Shown one piece after another: positions 1 through 6,875 of a stretch of DNA of 13,648 nt. Origin of the DNA: a bacterium. Its GTDB lineage: Bacteria; Auribacterota; UBA3054; B51-G9. The translations under genes were made by a program, and so were the position numbers. A model generated the notes under the pieces. The model did not search any database and had not been told where the DNA came from. It saw only the letters and a program-made list of their open reading frames with translations. The stretch is from positions 1 to 13,648 of the forward strand of contig JAOZNZ010000013.1 in the NCBI GenBank assembly GCA_029933535.1, given 5' to 3'. Position 1 is the first letter of the stretch. Each line of letters starts with the position of its first letter.

Positions 1-2
1 AC

Positions 3-65
3 GGATTACGGATCACGGATTACGGATCACGGATTACGGAACACGGACCTCGGATTACGGACTAC
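3..65. repeat. Heptamer tandem array, unit GGATTAC
   Basis: Nine consecutive 7-base units: GGATTAC, GGATCAC, GGATTAC, GGATCAC, GGATTAC, GGAACAC, GGACCTC, GGATTAC, GGACTAC. The period is exactly seven throughout, while the units have drifted by substitutions only. The array ends three bases before the stop codon of the protease gene (stop at 69-71, read on the minus strand), so it lies immediately downstream of that gene. It may continue left of the window. Arrays of the same style but different unit sequence occur at other gene ends here. No function can be read from it. Confidence 0.9.
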
Positions 66-68
66 AGG

Positions 69-2279
69 CTATTCTTCCCGGAACATCACGGGTGTCAGTT
101 CACGCCATCCGTCTGTTTTTTCCGGGTTAGTTTCTATGAGTTCAATTGCAAGGAAATTTTCTCCTTTGGATATTGATTCAGAAAGTGTACTCGACACAAG
201 TGCAGGGGGAAGCACATAAATAACTTTTGATTCCGGCATCTGACCCCATATTTTGTACGTCAGCGCGTCTTTCTTTGCTTTGTACTTGATAATGAGCTCT
301 TTCTTCTTCTTAATAAACCAGAGCTTGTCTTTGTCCTTCTTATTTTCAAGAGAATGCGGACCATTGACACTGGTTAATGTGCCGTCGGGAGCTACAGACG
401 CTAAACCTACCTGCCCGCCTGCTATTAGATTAGGTATCAGCGATGGCGCTAATTCTTTGCCTTTGAGAACATCAGTCTTCTTACCGTCTTTGTATTTCCA
501 ATCACCTGCCGGTTCAGCTGTAAGCATGGCAAATCCGGGGTCCTCTGCGCTGTAATCACTTGCATTATCACCGCTGCTGTTTACTGCCGCTTTTGCCCAA
601 TAATAATATATTTGCCCCGGTGTTACCGATGTATTATCAAATGTTGTTCCGGTTTGCCAACCACTGACAGGCGATTTGGTACCGCCTGACGATGTCGCGC
701 GATAGACACAATAATGACTTGCATCAGTCACACTATTCCATGACACTTTTACTTTATTCGCGTATGCTCCATCAGTTGCCGCAAGGCCAGCAGGAGGATC
801 CAAACCTTCCACTACAAGTTTGTATCCCGTTTGGTGTGCGACATTGTTGCCCTCATCGAATTCAGTAACAGCACTTCCGCTGTCAATTATCCAGCCTACC
901 CAGTAGGCTCCCGGGGGAATCGAACCGGGGACTGTGCCGTTCCATGATGAATCGCGATAAGCAAAGGGAGAAACCGATAACACGCTGTCAGTTCCTATAA
1001 GATAGTCTGACTTAGTGATCGTAGTGTCCGCAGAGGCATAATATGAGACATTAAAACCGCCGGATGAAGCTGTTCCTACATTACGTACATCGCTCCAGAG
1101 ATTGATCACGCTGGCGCCATGCGTGACTGTTTTCGGGCTGAATCCTGCCTTAGATTCACCATCGTCAATAAGATCAGCACGGTCGGTCGGTAGCGTATCG
1201 GCATCAGTCCATGCAATAATACGGTCATATTTATCCTGGTTCAGTCGTGTGCCGTGATTGCTGCCCGACCCGTCGTTACCATACGCGTGCACTGTGCAAA
1301 CATGCCGTTTATCCGGCCCAATAAACCGCCATATGGGCATTCCGCTTTGCCCTTTTCCAGTATCCATGTAATACCAATGATTGTAGTCAGTAGCAACGCG
1401 GCCATTGTCACTGTCCCTGAACAGCTCTATGCCGCCACCCCGGTCTCCGGGATAACCCGCACTGTTCAGTATTCCTGTATATAAAGAATTACCCTTACTT
1501 GCCGTTATCCGACCCATCCAGCCTACATGATTGCCTATTCGCCGGTCGAGTGTCAGCACGGCCCAGTCATGCTCGCGCATTTTGGAAGTGGTCCAACCAG
1601 TGTAGCTGCGCATTTTAGTTGTATTGGCATAGTTATACGGCATATAGGATCTGTCCAATCCGGGAACAATTTTGATTGCAGATGCCCAGCCACCATGGTC
1701 ATGCAGATATACGCAATGCCCGCAAGTTAAAACATGAAAGCCATTGCCATCCCCCCGGCCGATTATAGCCCCCGAGCCAGAAAAGCGTGCCCCGTCTTTA
1801 GCAGTAATATACAGCTTGACTATTGAGCGCCACGGAAAGGTTGTCGTAGGCGTGACGCGGACACGTCCATCAGTGCCAATTACACTTTCGGAGATCATAC
1901 CGGGGTGCAGCAGACCATTATATGGAGCGGTGTTTTGCGCACTCCCGTCTGGCACAAATTCTTTACTTGGAATTTGTACCGTTTTACCACTCGTAACATC
2001 GTAAATTACCGTTGCCCGCTGGTCATCTACCTTTGGGCCATCATTCATAGTTGCGGGAGAAGTAATCGCCGGCCAGTTACGCATGTTGTCAGGAAGTTGC
2101 AGGGATGGACTGTCCGAAACGCGATGAATGGAGATGGCTCCATAAGCCGGATCAGTCTTTCCGTCTTCCGCGAGTGTATTCATCACGAAAATCAGTAAGG
2201 TGATTAGAAACGTGGTTTTGATAAGCTGATAAACAGACCAGCTACTGGTTGAAGCGTATAATTTTTTTAGAGTTTTCAT
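69..2279 (-). CDS. Secreted trypsin/V8-like serine protease with CARDB and Fn3 domains
   Basis: This 736-residue protein is predicted to be an exported serine endopeptidase. Residues 18-38 form a hydrophobic export signal. Residues 40-150 look like a pro-region. The peptidase domain (about 150-360) carries the chymotrypsin-fold triad as His188 (LTCGHCV), Asp238 (HDWAVLTLD) and Ser312 (GKGQSGMPIW), most like glutamyl-endopeptidase/V8 proteins. A CARDB-type Ig-like domain follows (about 365-490, NVGTASSGGFNVSYYAS), then a fibronectin III domain (about 494-590), then a Lys-rich C-terminal domain of about 140 residues that I do not recognise. The start is supported by GGAGG seven bases upstream of ATG. 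It lies 23 bases downstream of the 115-residue ORF, in probable co-transcription. Its pro-region motif LQLPDNMRNWPAI recurs in that small protein. The substrate is unknown; extracellular protein degradation is an inference from family and export signal. Confidence 0.88.
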   Translation of the reverse strand: MKTLKKLYASTSSWSVYQLIKTTFLITLLIFVMNTLAEDGKTDPAYGAISIHRVSDSPSLQLPDNMRNWPAITSPATMNDGPKVDDQRATVIYDVTSGKTVQIPSKEFVPDGSAQNTAPYNGLLHPGMISESVIGTDGRVRVTPTTTFPWRSIVKLYITAKDGARFSGSGAIIGRGDGNGFHVLTCGHCVYLHDHGGWASAIKIVPGLDRSYMPYNYANTTKMRSYTGWTTSKMREHDWAVLTLDRRIGNHVGWMGRITASKGNSLYTGILNSAGYPGDRGGGIELFRDSDNGRVATDYNHWYYMDTGKGQSGMPIWRFIGPDKRHVCTVHAYGNDGSGSNHGTRLNQDKYDRIIAWTDADTLPTDRADLIDDGESKAGFSPKTVTHGASVINLWSDVRNVGTASSGGFNVSYYASADTTITKSDYLIGTDSVLSVSPFAYRDSSWNGTVPGSIPPGAYWVGWIIDSGSAVTEFDEGNNVAHQTGYKLVVEGLDPPAGLAATDGAYANKVKVSWNSVTDASHYCVYRATSSGGTKSPVSGWQTGTTFDNTSVTPGQIYYYWAKAAVNSSGDNASDYSAEDPGFAMLTAEPAGDWKYKDGKKTDVLKGKELAPSLIPNLIAGGQVGLASVAPDGTLTSVNGPHSLENKKDKDKLWFIKKKKELIIKYKAKKDALTYKIWGQMPESKVIYVLPPALVSSTLSESISKGENFLAIELIETNPEKTDGWRELTPVMFREE

Positions 2280-2302
2280 TTTAAAACCTCCATTGTTTAT
2301 TG

Positions 2303-2650
2303 TTACTTACGATTATTAACTTCATGAACAACTGTGCTGCTGCATGCAGGATTATCAGGGCTGATAGTTTTGTCTCCGTTCTTAGGGTCAGGTACTGGCA
2401 CAGCAGGCCAGTCCTTTAGTTCGTCCGGCAGGCGCAACGCGTCACTATGTTTTCCTGTTGGGTCGAGGGGCGGGGAACCTATATTTTCACTTGTATTTTT
2501 TGTCCGGGAAATTTGTCCTTTTTCCGGAAGTGTTTCGCACTGCTGAACGCGAGTACAACTCACTGACGTTATCGCAATAATGGTAAAGAAAAAAGTTACT
2601 ATGATTGTAGGCGCCATGCCAAGCGAGTTTTTCGTTGCTGCCCTCATCAT
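2303..2650 (-). CDS. Small exported protein resembling the protease pro-region
   Basis: A 115-residue protein upstream of the protease in the same probable operon. Residues 13-31 are strongly hydrophobic and followed by Cys32 (SVSC), which could be a lipoprotein attachment site, although Ser at -3 makes the lipobox imperfect; a plain signal peptide or anchor is the alternative. Residues 33-70 are polar and probably unstructured. Residues 72-115 (LRLPDELKDWPAVPVP, then STVVHEVNNRK) align with residues 60-99 of the protease (LQLPDNMRNWPAITSP, then ATVIYDVTSGK), and the small protein stops where that similarity ends. The gene starts with two tandem ATG codons; GAGAG precedes them at a short distance. 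It could be a pro-region acting in trans (inhibitor or folding helper) or the truncated relic of a second protease gene. I do not recognise a named family. Confidence 0.7.
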   Translation of the reverse strand: MMRAATKNSLGMAPTIIVTFFFTIIAITSVSCTRVQQCETLPEKGQISRTKNTSENIGSPPLDPTGKHSDALRLPDELKDWPAVPVPDPKNGDKTISPDNPACSSTVVHEVNNRK

Positions 2651-2681
2651 TTTTCTCTCTTACTATGTGGATTACGGAATG

Positions 2682-2696
2682 AACAGCATAGCTGTT
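2682..2696 (-). promoter_or_regulatory. Hairpin/palindrome in leader of the protease operon
   Basis: AACAGC-ATA-GCTGTT is a perfect 6-bp inverted repeat with a 3-base centre, located in the transcribed leader about 31 bases before the first ATG. It could fold as a small RNA hairpin or bind a dimeric regulator. No poly-U tract follows, so it is not a standard terminator. Function unknown. Confidence 0.4.
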
Positions 2697-2795
2697 ACTT
2701 TGTTAGAATGAATTACAGGAGTAGTGGACATTGTTTTTGCATGTTTAGAAATTTAATAAAACTTATGTAAATTCCTCGTTTTGCGACTAAATGTA

Positions 2796-2824
2796 ATTAT
2801 AGCACATTTGCTGATTTTTGTCAA
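2796..2824 (-). promoter_or_regulatory. Consensus sigma70-type promoter of protease operon
   Basis: Read on the minus strand: TTGACA (2819-2824), a 17-base spacer, and TATAAT (2796-2801), with TGC directly before the -10 giving an extended -10 element. Both hexamers match the consensus perfectly and spacing is ideal. Transcription should start near 2789, giving a leader of about 138 bases before the 115-residue ORF. The -35 box lies only 19 bases from the -35 box of the divergent higBA promoter, so HigA binding at the neighbouring operator could also affect this promoter. Confidence 0.85.
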
Positions 2825-2843
2825 TATCTCCTGCGATTAACAC

Positions 2844-2872
2844 TTGCACGGATACCGTGAATCTGATATAAT
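2844..2872 (+). promoter_or_regulatory. higBA promoter with palindromic operator
   Basis: TTGCAC (2844-2849), a 17-base spacer and TATAAT (2867-2872), preceded by TGA as an extended -10. Between the two boxes, starting inside the -35, lies the palindrome CACGG-ATA-CCGTG (2847-2859), a typical position and form for an autoregulatory HigA operator (inference). Transcription would start near 2879, only about four bases before the higB ATG at 2883, so the original toxin transcript would be almost leaderless. Confidence 0.75.
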
Positions 2873-2882
2873 ATGTATAAGT

Positions 2883-2959
2883 ATGATTATTTCGTTTGGA
2901 AACAAAGCAACTGAAGAACTTTATCACAATGAGATGTGCTTATAACTGATTATCACTAA
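2883..2959 (+). pseudogene. higB: higB toxin remnant with internal deletion
   Basis: From ATG at 2883 the sequence encodes MIISFGNKATEELYH, matching the N-terminal signature of HigB (RelE superfamily mRNA interferase; typical pattern MI-SF-K-TE-LF). This frame ends at TAA 2943-2945 after 20 codons. In another frame, 2933-2959 encodes DVLITDYH followed by TAA, which matches the usual C-terminus of HigB (a VEI-DYH ending just before higA). So the first roughly 16 and last 8 codons survive, joined out of frame, while about 65-70 central codons of a normal 90-odd-residue toxin, including the RNase core, are gone. Promoter, operator and downstream higA are retained. The toxin must be inactive; the family match is from memory of HigB sequences, not from a search. 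Confidence 0.82.
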
Positions 2960-2963
2960 TATT

Positions 2964-3010
2964 TAAATCCAAAAATCCATTAATCCAATAATCCAATAAT
3001 CCAATAATTT
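2964..3010. repeat. Octamer tandem array, unit TAATCCAA
   Basis: Three exact 8-base units TAATCCAA (2981-3004) plus a partial fourth, preceded by degenerate copies from 2964 (TAAATCCA, AAAATCCA). The array fills the spacer between the higB remnant and higA. It leaves higA without a recognisable Shine-Dalgarno sequence (bases before ATG are AATAATTTACC). It is of the same style as the heptamer arrays elsewhere in the window. Confidence 0.85.
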
Positions 3011-3013
3011 ACC

Positions 3014-3301
3014 ATGTTACCTAGAAAAAGAAAACCAACTCACCCGGGTGAAATTTTGTTGCATGAATTTATCGTTCCGCATAACGTTACACAGGTTGCT
3101 TTGGCACGCCGCATTGGTGTGCCTGTTCAAAGAATTAACGAAATTGTGAGAGCAAAGCGGGGAATCACTCCCGAAACTGCATGGCTGTTCAGTAAAGCAT
3201 TTCGAACCACTCCTCTTTTCTGGATGAACCTTCAAAACAATTTTGACCTGGCGAACAACAAACCTGAACAAAAAATAAGAAAAGTTAAAGCATTTGCATA
3301 A
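3014..3301 (+). CDS. higA: HigA-family antitoxin (XRE/VapI-like)
   Basis: A 95-residue DNA-binding antitoxin of the HigA/VapI branch of the XRE family. In the family it neutralises HigB by direct binding and represses its own promoter through a helix-turn-helix. Visible hallmarks are the opening motif RKPTHPGEILLHEF (7-20), the helix-turn-helix region around 27-50 (TQVALARRIGVPVQRINEIV), the KRGITPETAWLFSKAF segment, and the conserved TTPLFWMNLQNNFDLA near the end. The length is normal and no residue looks missing. It follows the higB remnant by 54 bases, so it is now an orphan antitoxin. It shares the promoter/operator at 2844-2872 but lacks a clear ribosome-binding site. Its stop codon TAA coincides with the left duplication of the MITE-like element. 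It may persist as a plain repressor or as protection against homologous HigB toxins (inference). Confidence 0.92.
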   Translation: MLPRKRKPTHPGEILLHEFIVPHNVTQVALARRIGVPVQRINEIVRAKRGITPETAWLFSKAFRTTPLFWMNLQNNFDLANNKPEQKIRKVKAFA

Positions 3302-3388
3302 TCCCAATTCCGGCGACTATTCCCGGTATGCCACGAACAAGGCTTATTAACAATTTATAATCCTTTGATTTAGTCGCCGGAATTGGGA
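3302..3388. mobile_element. MITE-like element with 18-bp terminal inverted repeats
   Basis: An 87-bp non-coding segment bounded by the perfect inverted repeats TCCCAATTCCGGCGACTA (3302-3319) and its reverse complement (3371-3388), with an AT-rich 51-base interior. It is flanked on both sides by TAA (3299-3301 and 3389-3391), a plausible 3-bp target duplication of the TWA type used by IS5/PIF-Harbinger-like transposases. The left TAA is the stop codon of higA. There is no coding capacity for a transposase, so it would be moved in trans. A plain large stem-loop (bidirectional terminator) is the alternative, but no poly-T tract follows either arm. Confidence 0.68.
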
Positions 3389-3410
3389 TAATGGTCACGA
3401 TTGCTATAAT
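3383..3410 (+). promoter_or_regulatory. Putative promoter for the 50-residue ORF
   Basis: TATAAT at 3405-3410 preceded by TTGC (extended -10), with TTGGGA at 3383-3388 in the -35 position after a 16-base spacer (four of six consensus bases). The -35 box is the outer end of the right inverted repeat of the MITE-like element, so the promoter would be a hybrid of element and flanking DNA. Transcription would begin near 3417, some 50 bases before the ATG at 3467. Confidence 0.5.
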
Positions 3411-3466
3411 TATATTACAAATTAATCAGATTTTTAATCAATATTTTTAGTAGCAGTAAAATAATT

Positions 3467-3619
3467 ATGAAAAAAGAAAGGGACAAAATTAAGTTTAACT
3501 TTTTATTTAGGGACGAAAGTAATTATAAAACTTTTAGTTACGAAATCCTTAACAATTCAAATAATTTAGATATTTCTGATATTGAAAAATATAGGAACAT
3601 AGAAGAATTGTTTAATTAA
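3467..3619 (+). CDS. Small hypothetical protein, 50 residues
   Basis: An AT-rich ORF encoding a charged peptide that starts MKKERDKIKFNFLFRDESNY and ends in IEKYRNIEELFN. The N-terminal part (a hydrophobic strand followed by FRDESNYK, then a predicted helix SDIEKYRNIEELF) recalls a family of small uncharacterised proteins of about 65-75 residues that begin with a KFLFKDGSNYK-like strand, but this is a weak impression from memory. If the resemblance is right, the present ORF lacks the family's C-terminal third. It lies on the same strand as higA with a plausible promoter in front, no clear ribosome-binding site, and ends 87 bases before the convergent helicase gene's stop codon. It could also be a non-coding AT-rich ORF. 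Confidence 0.45.
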   Translation: MKKERDKIKFNFLFRDESNYKTFSYEILNNSNNLDISDIEKYRNIEELFN

Positions 3620-3706
3620 AATTAATTGAATGAAGGATTCCTTATCATCGTTCCGATATAAAACTTGGCCCTTCGTCCTGTCCCTGATTTATTCTGCTAA
3701 ATAACC

Positions 3707-6700
3707 CTAAGCTACATTTCGAGTCCAAGACATAACTTTTGCAGGTAATGAATGTTCTAATTCCCAGACAAATGATATTGGTTTTGATCCTTCATGTTTT
3801 TTATATTTCAAAGGACCTGCAAAGAAATATGGTGCGGTTAAACCATTAGATAATTTTTTCCGATCTCTGATGAATAGCATTGGTGTATAACCTTTCTCAT
3901 TGTGATGGATGTATCGTTTTCCAACAGGTGATTTATCACTTGTTTGAGATTGGCTTTGCCAATGAAACAATCGATCTGTAATAGCGTAATCCTCATACAT
4001 CGTAGTTGGGGAGAAATCAACTTCGCTTTTGTTTATATCTGCAAAAAAAATGTCGAGTTTACGATCAGGAACATGTAAAACTCCCTCTCGAGAACTCTTA
4101 GGCTTCTCAAAAGAGCCTAGACCAAGAGCAAGAAGAATTTGTTCACGTGTGTATGAAGCATGCAAGTTTAAAGAATCAGTTTGTTGTTCAAAATGCTTTG
4201 TTTGAATAGGTGTTCGATGTGACAACAGCCATTCAAACAGTTCAGTTAAGTCACGCAGCAATCCTTCACGCGAAACAAAAAATCGATGAACTTGTTCTAA
4301 TGTTCCATCTTCTGGTTTCTTGTTGCTCCACAATACGTTATGTAATAAAGGCTTTGTTAAGTGCGAATGGCATTTACCTGTTTTTAATAAAGTCTTAGCA
4401 TCCTCAATCAAATTTGTATCATCCATTAATGCAAGACGACGAAAACCTTTTGCTATCTGGTCGTCAAGTTGCATTAAATCACTTCCTATTGTTTTTCCCT
4501 CAATTTGGGCTATAAGAACATGAGGTAACCCTCTTTTATAAATTTCATCTGGTGTATCAAGATGCAGAAAATCCATCATCTTTTGTAAATTAATATCCCC
4601 TCTGCTTTTAAGTAAACGTAATTCACTTAGAAGTCTTTCACCACGTAAATTTGCCGTAGCTGCTCGAATATTTTTAAGCACATGCTCTTTTGCCTGCTTT
4701 TCTAAATGTAGTAAACAACCTGCCGGGAGATAGGGCATATCTGATTCAATCTGTCTATCTATACGAAGTTCTGGATGACTTGATAGCGATTGAAAACGTT
4801 TAGCGAAACTAAATTGACGGTGCTGTGGCGCAATAAAATCAAGTACTGTTAAATGTGATTTCTCATCATCCAGGCGTAAACCACGTCCGAGTTGTTGTAA
4901 AAATAGAGTGAGACTTTCTGTGGGCCGTAAAAAAAGAACTGTATCAATACATGGAATATCTATTCCTTCGTTGTATAAATCTACAGTAAAAATAAAACGA
5001 ATTTCTCGGTTTTCAAGTTTGCGCTGTGCTTGTTGACGTATGTTTTTATCCGAATTTCCACTTAATGCAATGGCTGGTATATCATTATTATTGCAAAAAT
5101 CTGCCATGAATTCTGCATGCGCTACACTTACACAAAAACCTAATCCACGCACAAGTTTCATATCAGCAACATGGTTCTCTGTTTGACTCATAACCCATTT
5201 CGCACGAGTAGTGTTTCCTTCAAGTTTTTTGCGGAGTTGAGTTATATCATATCCCCCTCGTTTCCATGCAATAGTCGAAAAATCAATACCATCAAGGTCG
5301 GGTACTCCATAATAATGAAAAGGACTCAATAGTGCACGTTCTATAGCTTCAGGCAAACGAATTTCATGAGTGAAAGCCCCTCCAAAATCATTGCGGATGT
5401 CAGCTCCATCAGTTCTTTCCGGTGTGGCTGTTAGTCCAATTAATGATTGTGGTAAAATATGATCAATAAGTTTCTGATAAGAATTTGCGCTGGCATGATG
5501 AGCTTCATCAAGAACTACATAATCAAAATGTTCTGATTTAAATTGATCGAAATCTCTGCTGTTCCAGCTTTGAACAGTGCAAAACAAATGATCACTTTGT
5601 TCTATTTGCGCACCACCAACAACAATATCTCCAAAACTACCATCTCGCAAAATCTGGCGGAATGCAGAACGTGCTTGTTTTAATATTTCTTCACGGTGCG
5701 CGACAAAAAGTATTCTCGGGCGGCCACCTTTAATTGCACAAAAGCGCTTGTAGTCGAAGGCTGCAATCATAGTTTTACCGGTACCCGTTGCTGAAATAAT
5801 TAGATGTTTATTTTTTCCGGCATTTCGCTCTGCATAAATATCATCAAGAATAACTTGTTGATACCCATAAGGACGCAAATCAAAATATGAAATTGTATCT
5901 TCAGTTTTAAAATTTCCACGTTCTTGCGAAAGTGCCTTCCCCAGAATTGGCAAATCTTTTACAAAACATGGTGTGAATTCTGAGTCGTCCTCCCAATGAG
6001 ATTCAAATGTTGCTATGGCGTGTTGCCACAAATGATCTGTCTCGTACTGGCTTATCTTTGCAGTCCACTCTAACCCTTCGTCGAGTGCAGCTTTTGATAC
6101 ATTAGCCGATCCTATATATGCTGAACCGAAACCTGTGTTGCGGTGAAACAGGTAAGCTTTGGCATGAAGTCGAGTGCGTTTAGTGTCATAAGATATACGA
6201 ATTTCAGTGTTTGGTAATTTTAACAGTTCACTGATTGCCTTCATGTCAGTCGCACCCATATATGATGTTGTGGCAATTCTAAGACGTGGACCACCACTTG
6301 GCACAGGTGTTTGAGTGAATTCACGTAATGTTGGAAGCAGAGGTAAAATCCCGGCATACTTAATAAAAGATACTAACCAATCTGCTCTGTCACACGTAGC
6401 AAGCTCTTTGATAATTTGAGTTCTTAGTGCCGGACTACGTGATGAACCTGTAAGCAAAGCTGAAACTGAAAGTGGAGTATCAGGCCGCACTTCTTTTGCG
6501 ACGAGAGGAGGTTTTGGTTTGATCTGTTGTAATGTTTGTGCTGATACAGGTTGGAGAGTTTTCAATATCGAGCACATAACTTCTGGATTTTGGAAGGCTT
6601 CGGCTAGAGACTGAACAAGAGCATCACCTTTTTTACCTGAAATCATTTCACTAACGAAAGATGCAATTTCTCTCGCCAGAGGAATTGCTAAGTGATGTTG

Positions 6701-6835
6701 CAAATCTTCCGGATCAAATTCAGACCATATTGCACGATCTAATAAACCTGCCTGTTCAAGTCGCTTTTGCAACTTAGAAGTATGCAAAAGGTCGTAAATT
6801 CCAATAGGTAAATTTATGTTCTTTTTTTCGTCCAT
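3707..6835 (-). CDS. PLD nuclease-SF2 helicase-DUF3427 protein
   Basis: A 1042-residue protein with three recognisable parts. Residues 1-170 are mainly helical. Residues about 185-285 form a phospholipase-D-like nuclease domain with one HKD half-site (LHAKAYLF, His224/Lys226, followed by GSANVS 242-247). Residues 320-665 are a superfamily 2 helicase: Walker A ATGTGKT (349-355), DEAH (443-446), motif III TATPERTDG (469-477) and motif VI QQLGRGLR (647-654). The rest, including YTREQILLALG (895-905), matches DUF3427. This architecture is known from bacterial proteins thought to act on nucleic acid, often near mobile or defence genes; the reaction is not established for this one. All helicase motifs are intact. 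No Shine-Dalgarno precedes the ATG, but the N-terminus looks complete. It lies 40 bases after the two-TM gene and may be co-transcribed. Defence against foreign DNA is inferred from the nearby toxin-antitoxin and element. Confidence 0.9.
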   Translation of the reverse strand: MDEKKNINLPIGIYDLLHTSKLQKRLEQAGLLDRAIWSEFDPEDLQHHLAIPLAREIASFVSEMISGKKGDALVQSLAEAFQNPEVMCSILKTLQPVSAQTLQQIKPKPPLVAKEVRPDTPLSVSALLTGSSRSPALRTQIIKELATCDRADWLVSFIKYAGILPLLPTLREFTQTPVPSGGPRLRIATTSYMGATDMKAISELLKLPNTEIRISYDTKRTRLHAKAYLFHRNTGFGSAYIGSANVSKAALDEGLEWTAKISQYETDHLWQHAIATFESHWEDDSEFTPCFVKDLPILGKALSQERGNFKTEDTISYFDLRPYGYQQVILDDIYAERNAGKNKHLIISATGTGKTMIAAFDYKRFCAIKGGRPRILFVAHREEILKQARSAFRQILRDGSFGDIVVGGAQIEQSDHLFCTVQSWNSRDFDQFKSEHFDYVVLDEAHHASANSYQKLIDHILPQSLIGLTATPERTDGADIRNDFGGAFTHEIRLPEAIERALLSPFHYYGVPDLDGIDFSTIAWKRGGYDITQLRKKLEGNTTRAKWVMSQTENHVADMKLVRGLGFCVSVAHAEFMADFCNNNDIPAIALSGNSDKNIRQQAQRKLENREIRFIFTVDLYNEGIDIPCIDTVLFLRPTESLTLFLQQLGRGLRLDDEKSHLTVLDFIAPQHRQFSFAKRFQSLSSHPELRIDRQIESDMPYLPAGCLLHLEKQAKEHVLKNIRAATANLRGERLLSELRLLKSRGDINLQKMMDFLHLDTPDEIYKRGLPHVLIAQIEGKTIGSDLMQLDDQIAKGFRRLALMDDTNLIEDAKTLLKTGKCHSHLTKPLLHNVLWSNKKPEDGTLEQVHRFFVSREGLLRDLTELFEWLLSHRTPIQTKHFEQQTDSLNLHASYTREQILLALGLGSFEKPKSSREGVLHVPDRKLDIFFADINKSEVDFSPTTMYEDYAITDRLFHWQSQSQTSDKSPVGKRYIHHNEKGYTPMLFIRDRKKLSNGLTAPYFFAGPLKYKKHEGSKPISFVWELEHSLPAKVMSWTRNVA

Positions 6836-6860
6836 TTAAGGGATAGTAAGTTCTTAAAAC

Positions 6861-6874
6861 GTGAAAATATTCAC
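6861..6874. promoter_or_regulatory. Small inverted repeat between TM gene and helicase gene
   Basis: GTGAA-AATA-TTCAC in the 40-base gap between the two minus-strand genes. It could be an operator or a short RNA hairpin; there is no T-run on the downstream side of the minus strand, so it is not a normal terminator. Weak evidence. Confidence 0.25.
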
Positions 6875-6875
6875 A

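Noticed and set aside
3664..3700. A possible degraded C-terminus of the 50-residue ORF (reading ending PVPDLFC).
   Set aside because: The match to a short family-like ending is only a few residues long, lies in a different segment after several stops, and is no better than chance.
3707..6835. Assignment of the PLD-helicase to the Mokosh defence system.
   Set aside because: As I recall it, Mokosh uses an SF1 (COG1112-like) helicase with PLD; this protein has SF2 DEAH motifs and DUF3427, so the name does not fit.
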